Below are positions 8,230 to 17,042 of a stretch of DNA of 64,000 nucleotides, in pieces; the first letter of the stretch is position 1, and the number at the start of each line of letters is the position of its first letter. Origin of the DNA: Microbacterium sp. Leaf320 (GTDB taxonomy: Bacteria > Actinomycetota > Actinomycetes > Actinomycetales > Microbacteriaceae); contig NZ_LMOD01000001.1 in assembly GCF_001423485.1 (NCBI RefSeq), positions 192,617 to 256,616 on the forward strand, written 5' to 3'. The position numbers and the translations under genes were made by a program. The notes beneath the pieces are model-generated. The model ran no database searches. It was not told the DNA's origin and worked only from the letters and a program-made list of their open reading frames with translations.

Positions 8230-9408
8230 TCAGACGTCGTAGTCGACCACGACGCGGTCGCTCGTCGGGTGGGACTGGCAGGTCAGCACGTAGCCGCGGT
8301 CGAGTTCGTCGGGCTCGAGGGCGTAGTTCTCGGTCATCGTCACGCTGCCCTCGATGACTCGTGCGCGACACGTGCCGCAGACGCCGCCCGCACACGCGAA
8401 CGGGGCGTCGGGGCGCACCCGCAGCGCCGCGTTCAACACGGACTCGTGAGCGCCGACCGGACTCTCCACGGTCGAGGAGACGCCGTCGAGGTTGACCTCG
8501 ATGCGGATCGTCTTCTCGCCCGCCCTCACCTCGACCGGTCGGGCCGTGCGCACCGGCTCATCGCCTGTCGTGAAGAGCTCGAACCGGATGTGCTCCCGCG
8601 GCACACCCACGTCGGCGAGCACCTCTCGGCACAGATCGACGAGCGAGAGCGGCCCGCAGAGGAACCATTCGTCGACGTGGGTCGGGTCGATCAGCATCCG
8701 CAGGATCGTCCGCAGCTTCTCCTCGTCGATCCGCCCCGACAGCACGGGTGCCGTGCGCTGCTCGCGCGAGAGCACATGGTGCAGCGTCAGGCGAGTCGGG
8801 TATCGGTCCTTCAGATCGGCGAGGTCCTCGAGGAACATCACATCGAGTGTCGAGCGGTTCGTGTACAGCAGCGTGAAGCGCGAGGTCTCAGAGCGCGTCA
8901 GCACGGTGTGCGCGAGAGCCATGAGCGGTGTGATGCCCGAGCCCGCGGCGATACCGACGACGTGGCGCTGATCGAGGTCGTCCAGGCCCGAGGTGAACGT
9001 GCCCTGCGGGCTCATCACGTCGATCTCGAAGCCCGGGTGCAATCCCGTCTGCGCCCACGTGGAGAACAGGCCGCCCTCGTCGCGCTTCACGGCGACGCTC
9101 AGCCGAGTCGGCATCCCGGCCGCGATCTGCTCGTCCGTGCGGTGCTCGGGGGCCCGACACAGAGAGTACGACCGGCGCACCTCGGTGCCCTCGAGAGTCG
9201 TGCGCAGCGCCACGTACTGGCCGGGCAGGTGGTCGTAGTCGTCGGCCAGGTCGGCGGGGACGGTGAAGGTCACCTCGACCGAGTCCTCGGTGAGCGGCCG
9301 CACCTCTTCGACGGCCAGCCTATGGAAGCGTGCGCGCCTCTTCGTCGTCGACGCGGCTCGGTGTGCGGGGGCCGCCGGAGCGATGCCGGGGGAGGCGAAC
9401 AGTGACAT
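8230..9408 (-). CDS. paaE: Phenylacetyl-CoA epoxidase reductase subunit PaaE
   Basis: The 392-residue protein joins an FAD-binding ferredoxin-reductase domain (RRSYSLCRAPE, GSGITPLMALAHTVL) to a C-terminal plant-type 2Fe-2S ferredoxin with ligands in CAGGVCGTC and a distal Cys in VLTCQSHP. It passes electrons from NADPH to the di-iron PaaA/PaaC oxygenase. The start MSLFASPG at 9408 overlaps the paaD stop (ATGA). The open frame continues far upstream, but that part is a shadow of paaD and paaC. Confidence 0.95.
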   Translation of the reverse strand: MSLFASPGIAPAAPAHRAASTTKRRARFHRLAVEEVRPLTEDSVEVTFTVPADLADDYDHLPGQYVALRTTLEGTEVRRSYSLCRAPEHRTDEQIAAGMPTRLSVAVKRDEGGLFSTWAQTGLHPGFEIDVMSPQGTFTSGLDDLDQRHVVGIAAGSGITPLMALAHTVLTRSETSRFTLLYTNRSTLDVMFLEDLADLKDRYPTRLTLHHVLSREQRTAPVLSGRIDEEKLRTILRMLIDPTHVDEWFLCGPLSLVDLCREVLADVGVPREHIRFELFTTGDEPVRTARPVEVRAGEKTIRIEVNLDGVSSTVESPVGAHESVLNAALRVRPDAPFACAGGVCGTCRARVIEGSVTMTENYALEPDELDRGYVLTCQSHPTSDRVVVDYDV

Positions 9409-9959
9409 CAATGCACCTTGAAGTGGTCGAAGGGTTCGAGGCAGGCGCGGCATTCGAACAGCGCCTTGCACGAGGTGGATCCGAAGCGAGACACCTCGCG
9501 GGTGTCCAGCGATCCGCACCGGGGGCAGCGCACGCTGATCGCGAGACGGATCGGTCCGGATGAGATCGCAGAGCGTCCGGTCGGAGGGGCGATGCCGTAC
9601 TGCGACAGCTTCTGCTTGCCCGCATCCGACATCCAGTCCGTCGTCCACGCGGGGGAGAGCACGAGTCGCACTTCGACCTTCTCGTAGCCGGCCACGGTCA
9701 GGGCCAGGATGACGTCGTCGCGGATCGTGTCCATCGCCGGGCATCCGCTGTAGGTCGGCGTGATGTCGACCGTGACTGTGTCGCCGTCGACCGCGACGGC
9801 ACGGAGCACGCCGAGGTCTTCGATCGTGAGCACCGGCACCTCGGGGTCGGCGACGGCTGCGGCGATCCGCCAGGCCGTCGCGTGGTCCGTCTCGAAGAGG
9901 ACACGGCGTTTCGTCTCGCTCCGCTCGCTCAACGACCGGTGGTCCTCTGCGGTCACCAC
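9408..9959 (-). CDS. paaD: PaaD, maturation factor of the phenylacetyl-CoA epoxidase
   Basis: The 183-residue protein has the DUF59/MIP18 metal-sulfur assembly domain (AVADPEVPVLTIEDLGVLRAV, TPTYSGCPAMDTI) and a C-terminal zinc-ribbon with cysteine pairs CPRC and CRAC. PaaD is needed for assembly of the di-iron or FeS centre of the epoxidase. The GTG start at 9959 overlaps the paaC stop. The first 20 or so residues (DHRSLSERSETKRR) are not family sequence: they are encoded by the dispersed repeat at 9907-9939, so the ancestral start may have been further in. Confidence 0.93.
   Translation of the reverse strand: MVTAEDHRSLSERSETKRRVLFETDHATAWRIAAAVADPEVPVLTIEDLGVLRAVAVDGDTVTVDITPTYSGCPAMDTIRDDVILALTVAGYEKVEVRLVLSPAWTTDWMSDAGKQKLSQYGIAPPTGRSAISSGPIRLAISVRCPRCGSLDTREVSRFGSTSCKALFECRACLEPFDHFKVH
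9907..9939 (-). repeat. Dispersed repeat, copy 1 (paaC/paaD junction)
   Basis: The 33-bp segment ends in GCTCGCTCAACGACCGG. It differs from the copy at 20385-20417 at one position. It is translated as RSLSERSETKR near the PaaD N-terminus. Read from the other strand it begins CCGGTCGTTGAGCGAGCG, and CTCGCT/AGCGAG arms give partial dyad symmetry, as in REP-type elements. Confidence 0.85.
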
Positions 9960-10795
9960 GATGCTCCCGGATGCCGTCTTGCGAGCACCTGCATCTCGGC
10001 GAGCAGATGACCGAGCGGTGACGCGTGCGCCCCTCGTCTGCCGCCGGCGGAGGAGGCAGAGACGGGGGGTGTCTCGAGCTCCGCCTCGGCGAAAACGGTG
10101 TCGACGACCGCGTCGAAACCGGGGCGCAGCGTCGACGGCCGCGCAGCGGCATCGCCGAGTCGGTCGATCAGGGGCTCATCGCGGAAGAGCTCCTCGACGT
10201 AGGGCCAGACATCGCCCAGTGCGCGGATGATCCGCCGCCTCGATTCGTCGGTGCCGCCCGCGAGGCGAAGCACCCACTGCACCGCGTGGTCACGGTGGTA
10301 ATCGACCTCTTTGCGCGACTTCTCGGCGATCGCCGCGAAGGTCGGATCGGTGCTCGCGCGCAGGGAGGAGTAGAGCTCGAACATGTAGGTCGACACGACG
10401 AACTGACGCGCGATCGTCTGAGCGAAGTCGCCGTTGGGCTGTTCGACGATCCAGGCGCTGCGGAACTCCGGCTCGTCGCGGAAGTACGCGAGGTCGTCTT
10501 CGGAGCGCCCGTCGTACGACCCCGCGAAGTGCAGGAACGAGCGGGCATGACCGAGCAGATCGAGGGCGATGTTGCCGAGCGCGACGTCCTCTTCGAGCTC
10601 CGGCGCGCGGGCGATCCACTCGCCGAGCTGCTGAGAGAGGATCAGGGCGTCGTCGCCGAGCCAGAGCGCGTATTCGGCGATGTCGGCGGATGCCGCGGCG
10701 GAGCCGGATCCGGTGAGCTCCTCGCTCAGCCGCAGAGCGTCGACCGACACGTCGCCGTGCGCATCGCCGTGAATGTCCGCCTGGATGTCGTTCAC
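9953..10795 (-). CDS. paaC: Phenylacetyl-CoA epoxidase structural subunit PaaC
   Basis: The 280-residue ferritin-like protein is the non-catalytic partner of PaaA. Family sequence begins at ADIAEYALWLGDDALILSQQ and includes ALDLLGHARSFLHFAG and EVDYHRDHAVQWVLRLAGGT. A 30-residue N-terminal stretch (NDIQADIHGDAHGDV) is acidic, His-rich and poorly conserved. The GTG start at 10795 overlaps the paaB stop; the 3' end overlaps paaD. Confidence 0.95.
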   Translation of the reverse strand: MNDIQADIHGDAHGDVSVDALRLSEELTGSGSAAASADIAEYALWLGDDALILSQQLGEWIARAPELEEDVALGNIALDLLGHARSFLHFAGSYDGRSEDDLAYFRDEPEFRSAWIVEQPNGDFAQTIARQFVVSTYMFELYSSLRASTDPTFAAIAEKSRKEVDYHRDHAVQWVLRLAGGTDESRRRIIRALGDVWPYVEELFRDEPLIDRLGDAAARPSTLRPGFDAVVDTVFAEAELETPPVSASSAGGRRGAHASPLGHLLAEMQVLARRHPGASW

Positions 10796-11097
10796 AGGTG
10801 CGGCACCCCTTCGGAGGCCGTGTAGTACACGGCATGCCGGTAGTTCTTGCCGGCGGGGCTCTCGAAGTAGGCGCCCTTGGCGTCGGGGTCGCTGGTGGTG
10901 ATCGCGTCGGCGGGAACGGCCCAGATCGACACGCCCTCGCCTCGGCGCGTGTAGAGGTCGCGGGCGTTGCGGATCGCCATGTCGGCATCCGGGGCGTGCA
11001 GCGAGCCGACGTGCACGTGACTCAGTCCACGGTTCGCCCGCACGAAGACCTCCCAGAGGGGCCAGGGTTCGCGTTCATCGGCTCCCGGCGTCGCCAT
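10792..11097 (-). CDS. paaB: Phenylacetyl-CoA epoxidase subunit PaaB
   Basis: The 101-residue protein reads PWPLWEVFVRANRGLSHVHVGSLHAPD, typical PaaB sequence, and ends in a conserved segment around GKNYRHAVYYTASEGVPHL. PaaB bridges PaaAC heterodimers in the epoxidase complex. ATG 11097 overlaps the paaA stop (ATGA). A longer open frame extends upstream, but its added sequence is a shadow of paaA. Confidence 0.95.
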   Translation of the reverse strand: MATPGADEREPWPLWEVFVRANRGLSHVHVGSLHAPDADMAIRNARDLYTRRGEGVSIWAVPADAITTSDPDAKGAYFESPAGKNYRHAVYYTASEGVPHL

Positions 11098-12101
11098 CAC
11101 GCCACTCCCATGCCGGTCGTTGAGCGAGCCGCAGGCGAGCCGAAACGCTGCTTGCGGGCGTACTCGGCCGCGGCCTCGCGCACCCATGCGCCCGCCTCGT
11201 GCGCCGTGCGGCGGCGCTCGAGACGTTCGGCGTTGCACGGGCCGTTGCCGCGCAGCACCTCGAAGAACTCGTCCCAATCGATCTCGCCGATCGCGTACTG
11301 GCCGGTCTCGTCGTCGAAGCGCAGATCGGGATCGGGAAGGGTCACGCCGAGGATCTCGGCCTGCGGCACGAGCATGCCGACGAAACGCTGGCGCAACTCG
11401 TCGTTGGTGAAGCGCTTGATCTTCCACTTCATCGACTGGGCGGAGTTGGGGGACTGGTCATCCGGCGGCCCGAACATCGCCAGGCTCGGCCAGTACCAGC
11501 GGTTCACGGCGTCCTGCGCCATCTGCTTCTGCTCGTCGGTGCCCTGCATCAGCGAGAGCAGGATCTCGAAGCCCTGGCGCTGGTGGAAGGACTCCTCTTT
11601 GCAGACGCGCACCATCGCGCGTCCGTAGGGGCCGTACGACGCGCGGCACAGCGGAACCTGGTTGCAGATCGCGGCGCCGTCGACGAGCCATCCGATCGCG
11701 CCCATGTCGGCCCAGGTGGGGGTCGGGTAGTTGAAGATCGACGAGTACTTGGCCTTGCCGCTGATGAGCTGGTCCATCATCTCGTCGCGCGTGATCCCGA
11801 GGGTCTGCGCTGCGGAGTAGAGATAGAGCCCGTGACCGGCCTCGTCCTGCACCTTCGCCATCAGGATCGCCTTGCGCTTGAGGCTCGGGGCCCGGGTGAT
11901 CCAGTTGCCCTCCGGCTGCATGCCGATGATCTCCGAGTGCGCGTGCTGCGAGATCTGACGGATCAGCGTCTTGCGGTATGCGTCGGGCATCCAGTCTCGC
12001 GGCTCGATGCGCTGCTCGTTCGCGATGAGCTCGTCGAACAGGCGCTCATCGTCGGAGAGCTCGTCTTCGACGAGGGAGAGATCTGCGGGGCTGGTCATCA
12101 T
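11097..12101 (-). CDS. paaA: Phenylacetyl-CoA epoxidase catalytic subunit PaaA
   Basis: The 334-residue di-iron oxygenase subunit converts phenylacetyl-CoA to its ring 1,2-epoxide. Iron-ligand helices are recognisable in [13 protein letters not shown] and [13 protein letters not shown]. It is first in the operon paaABCDE-paaG. A GAGGAG ribosome-binding site precedes two adjacent ATGs (12101 and 12098). The last dozen residues ([12 protein letters not shown]) come from a repeat shared with other paa genes. A PaaR-like operator lies 27 bp upstream. Confidence 0.97.
   Translation of the reverse strand: MMTSPADLSLVEDELSDDERLFDELIANEQRIEPRDWMPDAYRKTLIRQISQHAHSEIIGMQPEGNWITRAPSLKRKAILMAKVQDEAGHGLYLYSAAQTLGITRDEMMDQLISGKAKYSSIFNYPTPTWADMGAIGWLVDGAAICNQVPLCRASYGPYGRAMVRVCKEESFHQRQGFEILLSLMQGTDEQKQMAQDAVNRWYWPSLAMFGPPDDQSPNSAQSMKWKIKRFTNDELRQRFVGMLVPQAEILGVTLPDPDLRFDDETGQYAIGEIDWDEFFEVLRGNGPCNAERLERRRTAHEAGAWVREAAAEYARKQRFGSPAARSTTGMGVA
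11113..11147 (+). repeat. Dispersed repeat variant (paaA/paaB junction)
   Basis: This 35-bp segment begins CCGGTCGTTGAGCGAGCC and ends GCCGAAACG. It is a diverged copy, in the opposite orientation, of the elements at 9907 and 20385, with the middle changed to CCGCAGG. It is translated as the PaaA C-terminus. Confidence 0.7.
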
Positions 12102-12127
12102 CGACTCCTCGGTATCCGATCGGCTTT

Positions 12128-12149
12128 ACTGACCGGTCGTTAGGTAATT
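12128..12149. promoter_or_regulatory. PaaR-like operator upstream of paaA
   Basis: The 22-bp site has a perfect left half (ACTGACCG), a 6-bp centre (GTCGTT) and an imperfect right half (AGGTAATT). I recall a PaaR box in Corynebacterium glutamicum of the form ACTNACCG-N6-CGGTNAGT; this fits with two mismatches. The core TGACCGNTC is shared with sites at 22409 and 29645. TetR repression of the paaA promoter is inferred. Confidence 0.65.
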
Positions 12150-12185
12150 CTGACATGGAGGTCGTCGGCGCGCAAGGCGGCGTGA

Positions 12186-12605
12186 TCAGCGGGAGCGTGA
12201 GACGAGGTCGAGAAGAGCTCTGCCGTAGGCCTCAGAAGGATCCGGATGCTCGAATCTCAGCGCCTCGCCGGCGATCTCCACCTCGACGACGAACGCATCG
12301 GAGACGCGGGTCAGGGCGCGGAAGGTGCCCCGCAGCAGCTCGCGCAGCTGGTCCTCGCGCGGAAGCCAGACCGCATCGGCGAGGGTGACGGCATCGAGTG
12401 CCCACTCGGTCGTGCCGTTGAACGCCAGATCCGTGCCGCTGGGCGTCTGACGAGCTTCGATCGTCATCTCGCTCACGGTGAAGACGTCGGCCTCAGCCTC
12501 GAGCTCGACATCGTTCGGGAGGTCGAGCTGGAAGCGATCGCCCTCGGCTGGATGCCACACGAGACCGGCGTCGCGCAGGGATACAGCCAGTTCTCGGGTG
12601 ATCAT
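12186..12605 (-). CDS. Conserved actinobacterial protein of unknown function
   Basis: The 139-residue protein is acidic, soluble and lacks signal or membrane segments. It opens MITRELAVSLRDAGLVWHPA and contains FNGTTEWALD and AVWLPREDQLRELL. I recognise this as a protein conserved in actinobacteria, sometimes mislabelled 'pilus assembly CpaE', but it has no ATPase motif and no known function. It is divergent from recQ and lies just upstream of the paaA promoter on the opposite strand order, with no obvious link to either. Confidence 0.75.
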   Translation of the reverse strand: MITRELAVSLRDAGLVWHPAEGDRFQLDLPNDVELEAEADVFTVSEMTIEARQTPSGTDLAFNGTTEWALDAVTLADAVWLPREDQLRELLRGTFRALTRVSDAFVVEVEIAGEALRFEHPDPSEAYGRALLDLVSRSR

Positions 12606-12719
12606 CGTTCCACGCTAGACGACGTGATCGGGTGACGGGCCGTTCCGTCTGTGGATGGACGGCCCCTGACGTCGGCGGCCTGGGGACCCGACGTCGGTAG
12701 CATGAGGCACAGTGGAGAC

Positions 12720-14843
12720 ATGACTTCTCCCGCCGCTGTCGACACCCGCACCGCTGCGCTCTCGGCGCTCCGCGAGCTGGTGGCTCGTCCTGACGCCGAC
12801 TTCCACGACGGGCAGTACGAGGCGATCGAAGCGCTGGTCGAGGGGCGTCGCCGCGCGCTCGTGGTGCAGCGCACGGGGTGGGGCAAGTCGGCGGTCTACT
12901 TCGTCGCGACGCTGCTGCTGCGACGGCAGGGTGCCGGGCCCACCGTTCTGGTGTCGCCTCTTCTCGCGCTGATGCGCGACCAGATCGCTGCGGCCGAACG
13001 GGCCGGCGTGCGGGCGGTCGCGATCAACTCGACCAACGCGCACGAGTGGTCGGAGGTCATGGAGCAGCTCGACCGCGACGAGGTCGACGTGCTGCTCGTG
13101 TCTCCCGAGCGGCTCAACAATCCGGCGTTCCGCGAGCAGCAGCTGCCGGCGCTCGTGCGACGGATCGGAATGCTGGTGGTCGACGAGGCGCACTGCATCA
13201 GCGACTGGGGGCACGACTTCCGCCCCGACTATCGGCGGCTGCGCGATCTGATCGAGCAGATGCCGCCTCAGGTTCCGGTGCTCGCCACCACGGCGACGGC
13301 GAACAGCAGAGTGGTCGCAGACGTCGCCGAGCAGCTCGGCACCGGTGGCGCGGAATCCGCAGGCGACCGACCTGAGGTGCTGACGATCCGAGGCCCGCTC
13401 GCCCGCACCTCGCTGCGGTTGGGGGTGCTGCGCCTGCGCGATTCGGCGAGCCGGCTGGCGTGGTTGCTGAGCCACATCGACGACCTCCCCGGCTCCGGCA
13501 TCATCTACACGCTCACCGTCGCCGCCGCGGTCGACACCGCGCGGCTGCTGCGCGATCACGGCCACGAGGTGCGTGCGTACACGGGGCAGACCGACACGGA
13601 CGAGCGCACCGAGTCCGAGGGGATGCTGAAGCGCAACGAGGTCAAGGCGCTCGTCGCCACGAGCGCGCTCGGCATGGGGTTCGACAAACCCGACCTCGGA
13701 TTCGTCCTGCACCTCGGAGCGCCGTCCTCACCGGTCGCGTACTACCAGCAGGTCGGTCGTGCCGGTCGTGCGAGTGAGAGTGCCGATGTGCTCCTGCTGC
13801 CCGGTGTCGAAGACCGCGACATCTGGCACTACTTCGCGACGGCCTCGATGCCCGACCGCGAGCGTGCCGAGCGCGTGATCGGGGCGCTCGGCGACCAGCC
13901 GATCTCGACTCCTGCGCTGGAGGCGATGGTCGACATCCGGCGCACCCCCCTCGAACTTCTGCTCAAGGTGCTCGACGTCGACGGTGCGGTGCGCCGGGTG
14001 CAGGGCGGTTGGATCGCGACCGGTCAGCCGTGGACGTACGACGCCGAGCGCTATGAGCGCATCGCAGCCGAGCGCCGAGCCGAGCAGCAGCACATGATCG
14101 ACTACGAGCAGACCGACGGCTGCCGGATGGAGTTCCTGCAGCGCTCTCTCGACGACGACACCGCTGCACCATGTGGCAGGTGCGACAACTGCGCGGGCAT
14201 CTGGTTCCCGAGCGAGATCGGCGAGGCAGCGACCACGCAGGCTGCGGAGTCGCTCGATCGGGTCGGCGTCCCGGTCGAACCGCGACGCGCCTGGCCGACG
14301 GGAGCCGACAAGCTCGACGTCCCGGTCAAGGGGCGCATCCCTGCGGGGGATCAAGCAGGGGAGGGGCGCGCTCTCGCACGATTGACCGACCTCGGCTGGG
14401 GCGGCACTCTGCGGGAGCTCTTCGCGGCAGGAGCACCCGACGCCGCGGTGACTCCGCAGGTGCTCGGCGGTTGTGTGCGGGTCCTCGCCGGCTGGGGGTG
14501 GGCAGAACGCCCGGTCGCGGTGGTAGCCATGCCGTCGCGTTCGCATCCGCTCCTCGTCGACTCTCTCGCCCGCGGGATCTCGGAGATCGGGCGGCTTCCG
14601 TACCTCGGTGCGGTCGACCTGGTGAACGGGGGGCCCACGGGGCAGCCCGGCGGCAACAGCGTCTTCCGTCTCGCCGGTCTGTGGGACAGGTTCAGCGCGC
14701 ACGGCCTCGACATCCCCGAGGGTCCTGTGCTCCTCGTCGACGACATGGCCGACAGTCGGTGGACTCTGACGGTCGCCGCGCGCACACTGCGTCAGGCCGG
14801 TGCCACTGAGGTGCTTCCGTTCGTGCTCGCGCTCCGCGGCTGA
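12720..14843 (+). CDS. recQ: RecQ-family ATP-dependent DNA helicase with C-terminal phosphoribosyltransferase-like domain
   Basis: The 707-residue protein has helicase motif I GWGKSA (about residue 53), a DEAH box in VVDEAHCISDWGHDFRP, and motifs V/VI in ATSALGMGFDKPD and QQVGRAGR. A zinc site follows (CRMEFLQ and CGRCDNC). After about residue 530 comes a non-RecQ tail ending near residues 669-683 in VLLVDDMADSRWTL, a PRPP-loop-like sequence. ATG 12720 follows GGAG; an in-frame ATG at 12702 is an alternative. RecQ unwinds DNA 3'-to-5' in recombinational repair; the tail's role is unknown. Confidence 0.9.
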   Translation: MTSPAAVDTRTAALSALRELVARPDADFHDGQYEAIEALVEGRRRALVVQRTGWGKSAVYFVATLLLRRQGAGPTVLVSPLLALMRDQIAAAERAGVRAVAINSTNAHEWSEVMEQLDRDEVDVLLVSPERLNNPAFREQQLPALVRRIGMLVVDEAHCISDWGHDFRPDYRRLRDLIEQMPPQVPVLATTATANSRVVADVAEQLGTGGAESAGDRPEVLTIRGPLARTSLRLGVLRLRDSASRLAWLLSHIDDLPGSGIIYTLTVAAAVDTARLLRDHGHEVRAYTGQTDTDERTESEGMLKRNEVKALVATSALGMGFDKPDLGFVLHLGAPSSPVAYYQQVGRAGRASESADVLLLPGVEDRDIWHYFATASMPDRERAERVIGALGDQPISTPALEAMVDIRRTPLELLLKVLDVDGAVRRVQGGWIATGQPWTYDAERYERIAAERRAEQQHMIDYEQTDGCRMEFLQRSLDDDTAAPCGRCDNCAGIWFPSEIGEAATTQAAESLDRVGVPVEPRRAWPTGADKLDVPVKGRIPAGDQAGEGRALARLTDLGWGGTLRELFAAGAPDAAVTPQVLGGCVRVLAGWGWAERPVAVVAMPSRSHPLLVDSLARGISEIGRLPYLGAVDLVNGGPTGQPGGNSVFRLAGLWDRFSAHGLDIPEGPVLLVDDMADSRWTLTVAARTLRQAGATEVLPFVLALRG

Positions 14844-14855
14844 CGCCCGCGTCAG
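14840..14855. terminator. Hairpin between recQ and hepT
   Basis: CTGACG-CCCG-CGTCAG forms a perfect 6-bp stem with a 4-nt loop. It overlaps the recQ stop codon and lies between two convergent genes. No T-tract follows, so termination is only suggested. Confidence 0.4.
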
Positions 14856-14864
14856 GAGCATCGA

Positions 14865-15212
14865 TCAGCGCTTCGTCGATGCGTCCCGTTCTCTCGACCG
14901 CATCCTCTGAACAGCTGCGGCAAGCAGCGGTACGTCGGACCTCGCAGTCGTCATGACGATGGCATGCGTGGTGTCGAAGTAGCGGTGCGCGAGGTAGTCG
15001 CGCATTCCAGCGATCTCCGCCCACGGGATACCGGGCTCGGCCGCGGTCGCGGCTTCGCTGAGGCCCTTGACCACCTCGCCGATCTCGATGAGCCGTGCAC
15101 GAATGGCATCGAAGACGATCTCGTCATCGGTGTCGATTCGGCGCTCGTAGCGAGAGACCGCCTCGCAGGCGGCCGCGATGTCCTGAAGCCTCTCGGACGT
15201 GTGCCGGTTCAC
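14865..15212 (-). CDS. hepT: HepT-like (DUF86) toxin
   Basis: The 115-residue helical protein carries RDYLAHRY at residues 71-78. This satisfies the R-X4-H-X-Y motif of HepT toxins, in which Arg and His serve RNase activity and the Tyr is the residue AMPylated by the cognate MNT antitoxin. Its GTG start overlaps the stop of the upstream antitoxin gene (GTGA), the usual order for this type VII pair. An inactive remnant is possible, but all key residues are present. Confidence 0.88.
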   Translation of the reverse strand: MNRHTSERLQDIAAACEAVSRYERRIDTDDEIVFDAIRARLIEIGEVVKGLSEAATAAEPGIPWAEIAGMRDYLAHRYFDTTHAIVMTTARSDVPLLAAAVQRMRSRERDASTKR

Positions 15213-15703
15213 AACGTGACGGCTTCACGTTCGACCGCTTCTGCCACCGCGGGTTTGAGGCCGTCGGAGGGGACAAGGTCGACCGGTCGGCCGAGAACCT
15301 TCTCGGCCTCGCGCCGCATCCGCAGCAGATCGAACACGCCGACGGTCGGCGCGACATCGACGGCCAGATCGATGTCACTTGACGCACTCTCGTCGCCGCG
15401 AGCGACGCTGCCGAAGAGGCGGATGCGCTGCGCCCCGAGCGGCAGGAGTGCGCGCCGGAGTTCACCGGACAGAGCGATCACTCGGTCGCGCGCGCTCTGC
15501 TCCTCCGGAGTGCGCGGGGCGACCTCGACGATCAGCCCGGCGGCCGAGATCAGCCGGTCGACCGCGTCGAAAGACGGCTCGCGCCTGCCGGTCTCATATT
15601 CGCTGACGACGCTCTGCGTCACGCCGGCCAGTCGAGCCAGAGCGGACTGCGTGAGTCCGCTCTGGCGGCGGGCGTAGCGGATCAACTCGGCGGCGCGACT
15701 CAT
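15209..15703 (-). CDS. mntA: MNT-type nucleotidyltransferase antitoxin fused to an XRE DNA-binding domain
   Basis: Residues 1-60 form an XRE helix-turn-helix (IRYARRQSGLTQSALARLAGV...SEYETGRREPS). Residues 75-164 form a minimal nucleotidyltransferase with Gly98-Ser99, ten residues, then Asp110-X-Asp112 (SDIDLAVD). The enzyme is expected to transfer AMP to the HepT tyrosine and neutralise it. The HTH probably gives autorepression, a role usually left to separate proteins. It lies 15 bp upstream, on the same strand, after the end of paaK. Confidence 0.87.
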   Translation of the reverse strand: MSRAAELIRYARRQSGLTQSALARLAGVTQSVVSEYETGRREPSFDAVDRLISAAGLIVEVAPRTPEEQSARDRVIALSGELRRALLPLGAQRIRLFGSVARGDESASSDIDLAVDVAPTVGVFDLLRMRREAEKVLGRPVDLVPSDGLKPAVAEAVEREAVTL

Positions 15704-15718
15704 GCAGCGATTGATCTC

Positions 15719-17014
15719 TCAGCGCAGGTCGTACACGCGCTTGTACTTGCCCTCGCTCCGCGGCAGCGTGCCGGGCTCCTCGACCTTGACGTCGACGCTG
15801 GTGCCGATGTGCATCTTGATGCGATGGTGGAGCACCGCCGCCGCGGCGTCGCACTCCTCGGCGCTCAACGACGGGTGCCGCTCGATGCGCACTGTCATGG
15901 TGTCGAGGTGCGCGACATGGTGCAGCTCGAGCACGAAGTGCGGCGTCAGCGTCTCGATCCCCATCACGAGCTCCTCGATCTGCGTGGGGAAAAGGTTCAC
16001 GCCGCGCAGGATGATCATGTCGTCGTTGCGTCCGGTGATCTTCTCCATGCGCCGCAGAGCGGGGTAGGTCGTGCCGGGAAGAAGTCGCGTCAGGTCGCGG
16101 GTGCGGTATCGAATGACAGGGAACGCCTCCTTGGTGAGAGACGTGAACACGAGTTCGCCCAGCGCTCCGTCCGGCAGTCGATCGCCCGTGTCGCCGTCGA
16201 TGATCTCGGGCAGGAAGTGGTCCTCCCAGATGTGCGGCCCGTCTTTCGTGAGGACGCTCTCGCTCGCGACACCTGGTCCCATGACCTCGCTGAGCCCGTA
16301 GATATCGACCGCGTCGATGTTCAGTCGTCGCTCGATCTCCCGCCGCATCTCGTTCGTCCAGGGCTCTGCGCCGAGCACCGCCACTCGCAGCGATGTCTTC
16401 GTCGGATCGATCCCCGCCGCCTCCATGGCATCCGCGATCGTGAGCAGGTAGCTGGGGGTGCAGAGGATCGCGTCCGGCTCGAAATCGGCGATCAGCTGCA
16501 CCTGCCGTGCGGTCTGCCCTCCCGACACCGGGATCACCGTGGCGCCGAGCCGCTCGATGCCCGCATGCGCGCCGAGGCCGCCGGTGAAGAGTCCATAGCC
16601 GTATGCGTTGTGGACCTTCATCCCCGCGCGGATGCCGGCCGCGTGCAGTGACCTCGCGATCAGATCGCTCCATCGGTCGAGGTCGCCCTCGGTGTAGCCG
16701 ACGACGGTCGGACGCCCCGTGGTGCCGGACGACGCGTGGATGCGACGGACGTCGGGCATGGGAACGGCGAACATCCCGAACGGGTAGCTCTCGCGCAGGT
16801 CGGCCTTGGTGGTGAAGGGCAGCTTCTGCACGTCGTCGAGCGTGCGGATGTCGTCGGGGTGCACGCCGTGCTCATCGAACTTGCGGCGATACACCGGCAC
16901 ATTCTCGTACGCGTGGTGCACCGTCCACTGCAGGCGCTCCAGCTGCAACCGGGCGAGCCGGTCGGGCGAGTGCAGGTGAGCCTCGGTGCCGATCTCGGTA
17001 CGTGCTGTGATCAT
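15719..17014 (-). CDS. paaK: Phenylacetate-CoA ligase PaaK
   Basis: The 431-residue adenylate-forming enzyme activates phenylacetate to phenylacetyl-CoA, the entry step. Motifs are the P-loop-like HASSGTTGRPTVVGYT, YGLSEVMGPGVA, the adenylate-binding YRTRDLTRL, and the C-terminal hinge RMEKITGRNDDMIILRGVNLFP. ATG 17014 is chosen because AAGGAG lies 9 nt before it; ATG 17032 would add six residues that contain this ribosome-binding site. It is the last paa gene of the second operon, separated from paaI by a small hairpin. Confidence 0.96.
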   Translation of the reverse strand: MITARTEIGTEAHLHSPDRLARLQLERLQWTVHHAYENVPVYRRKFDEHGVHPDDIRTLDDVQKLPFTTKADLRESYPFGMFAVPMPDVRRIHASSGTTGRPTVVGYTEGDLDRWSDLIARSLHAAGIRAGMKVHNAYGYGLFTGGLGAHAGIERLGATVIPVSGGQTARQVQLIADFEPDAILCTPSYLLTIADAMEAAGIDPTKTSLRVAVLGAEPWTNEMRREIERRLNIDAVDIYGLSEVMGPGVASESVLTKDGPHIWEDHFLPEIIDGDTGDRLPDGALGELVFTSLTKEAFPVIRYRTRDLTRLLPGTTYPALRRMEKITGRNDDMIILRGVNLFPTQIEELVMGIETLTPHFVLELHHVAHLDTMTVRIERHPSLSAEECDAAAAVLHHRIKMHIGTSVDVKVEEPGTLPRSEGKYKRVYDLR

Positions 17015-17042
17015 CGTCGACTCCTTCGTCATGAACGGGACA

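Noticed and set aside
15845..15860. CTCAACGACGGG resembling the dispersed repeat core
   Set aside because: It matches only about 10 bases, lies in the middle of paaK and encodes conserved PaaK sequence. Chance similarity.
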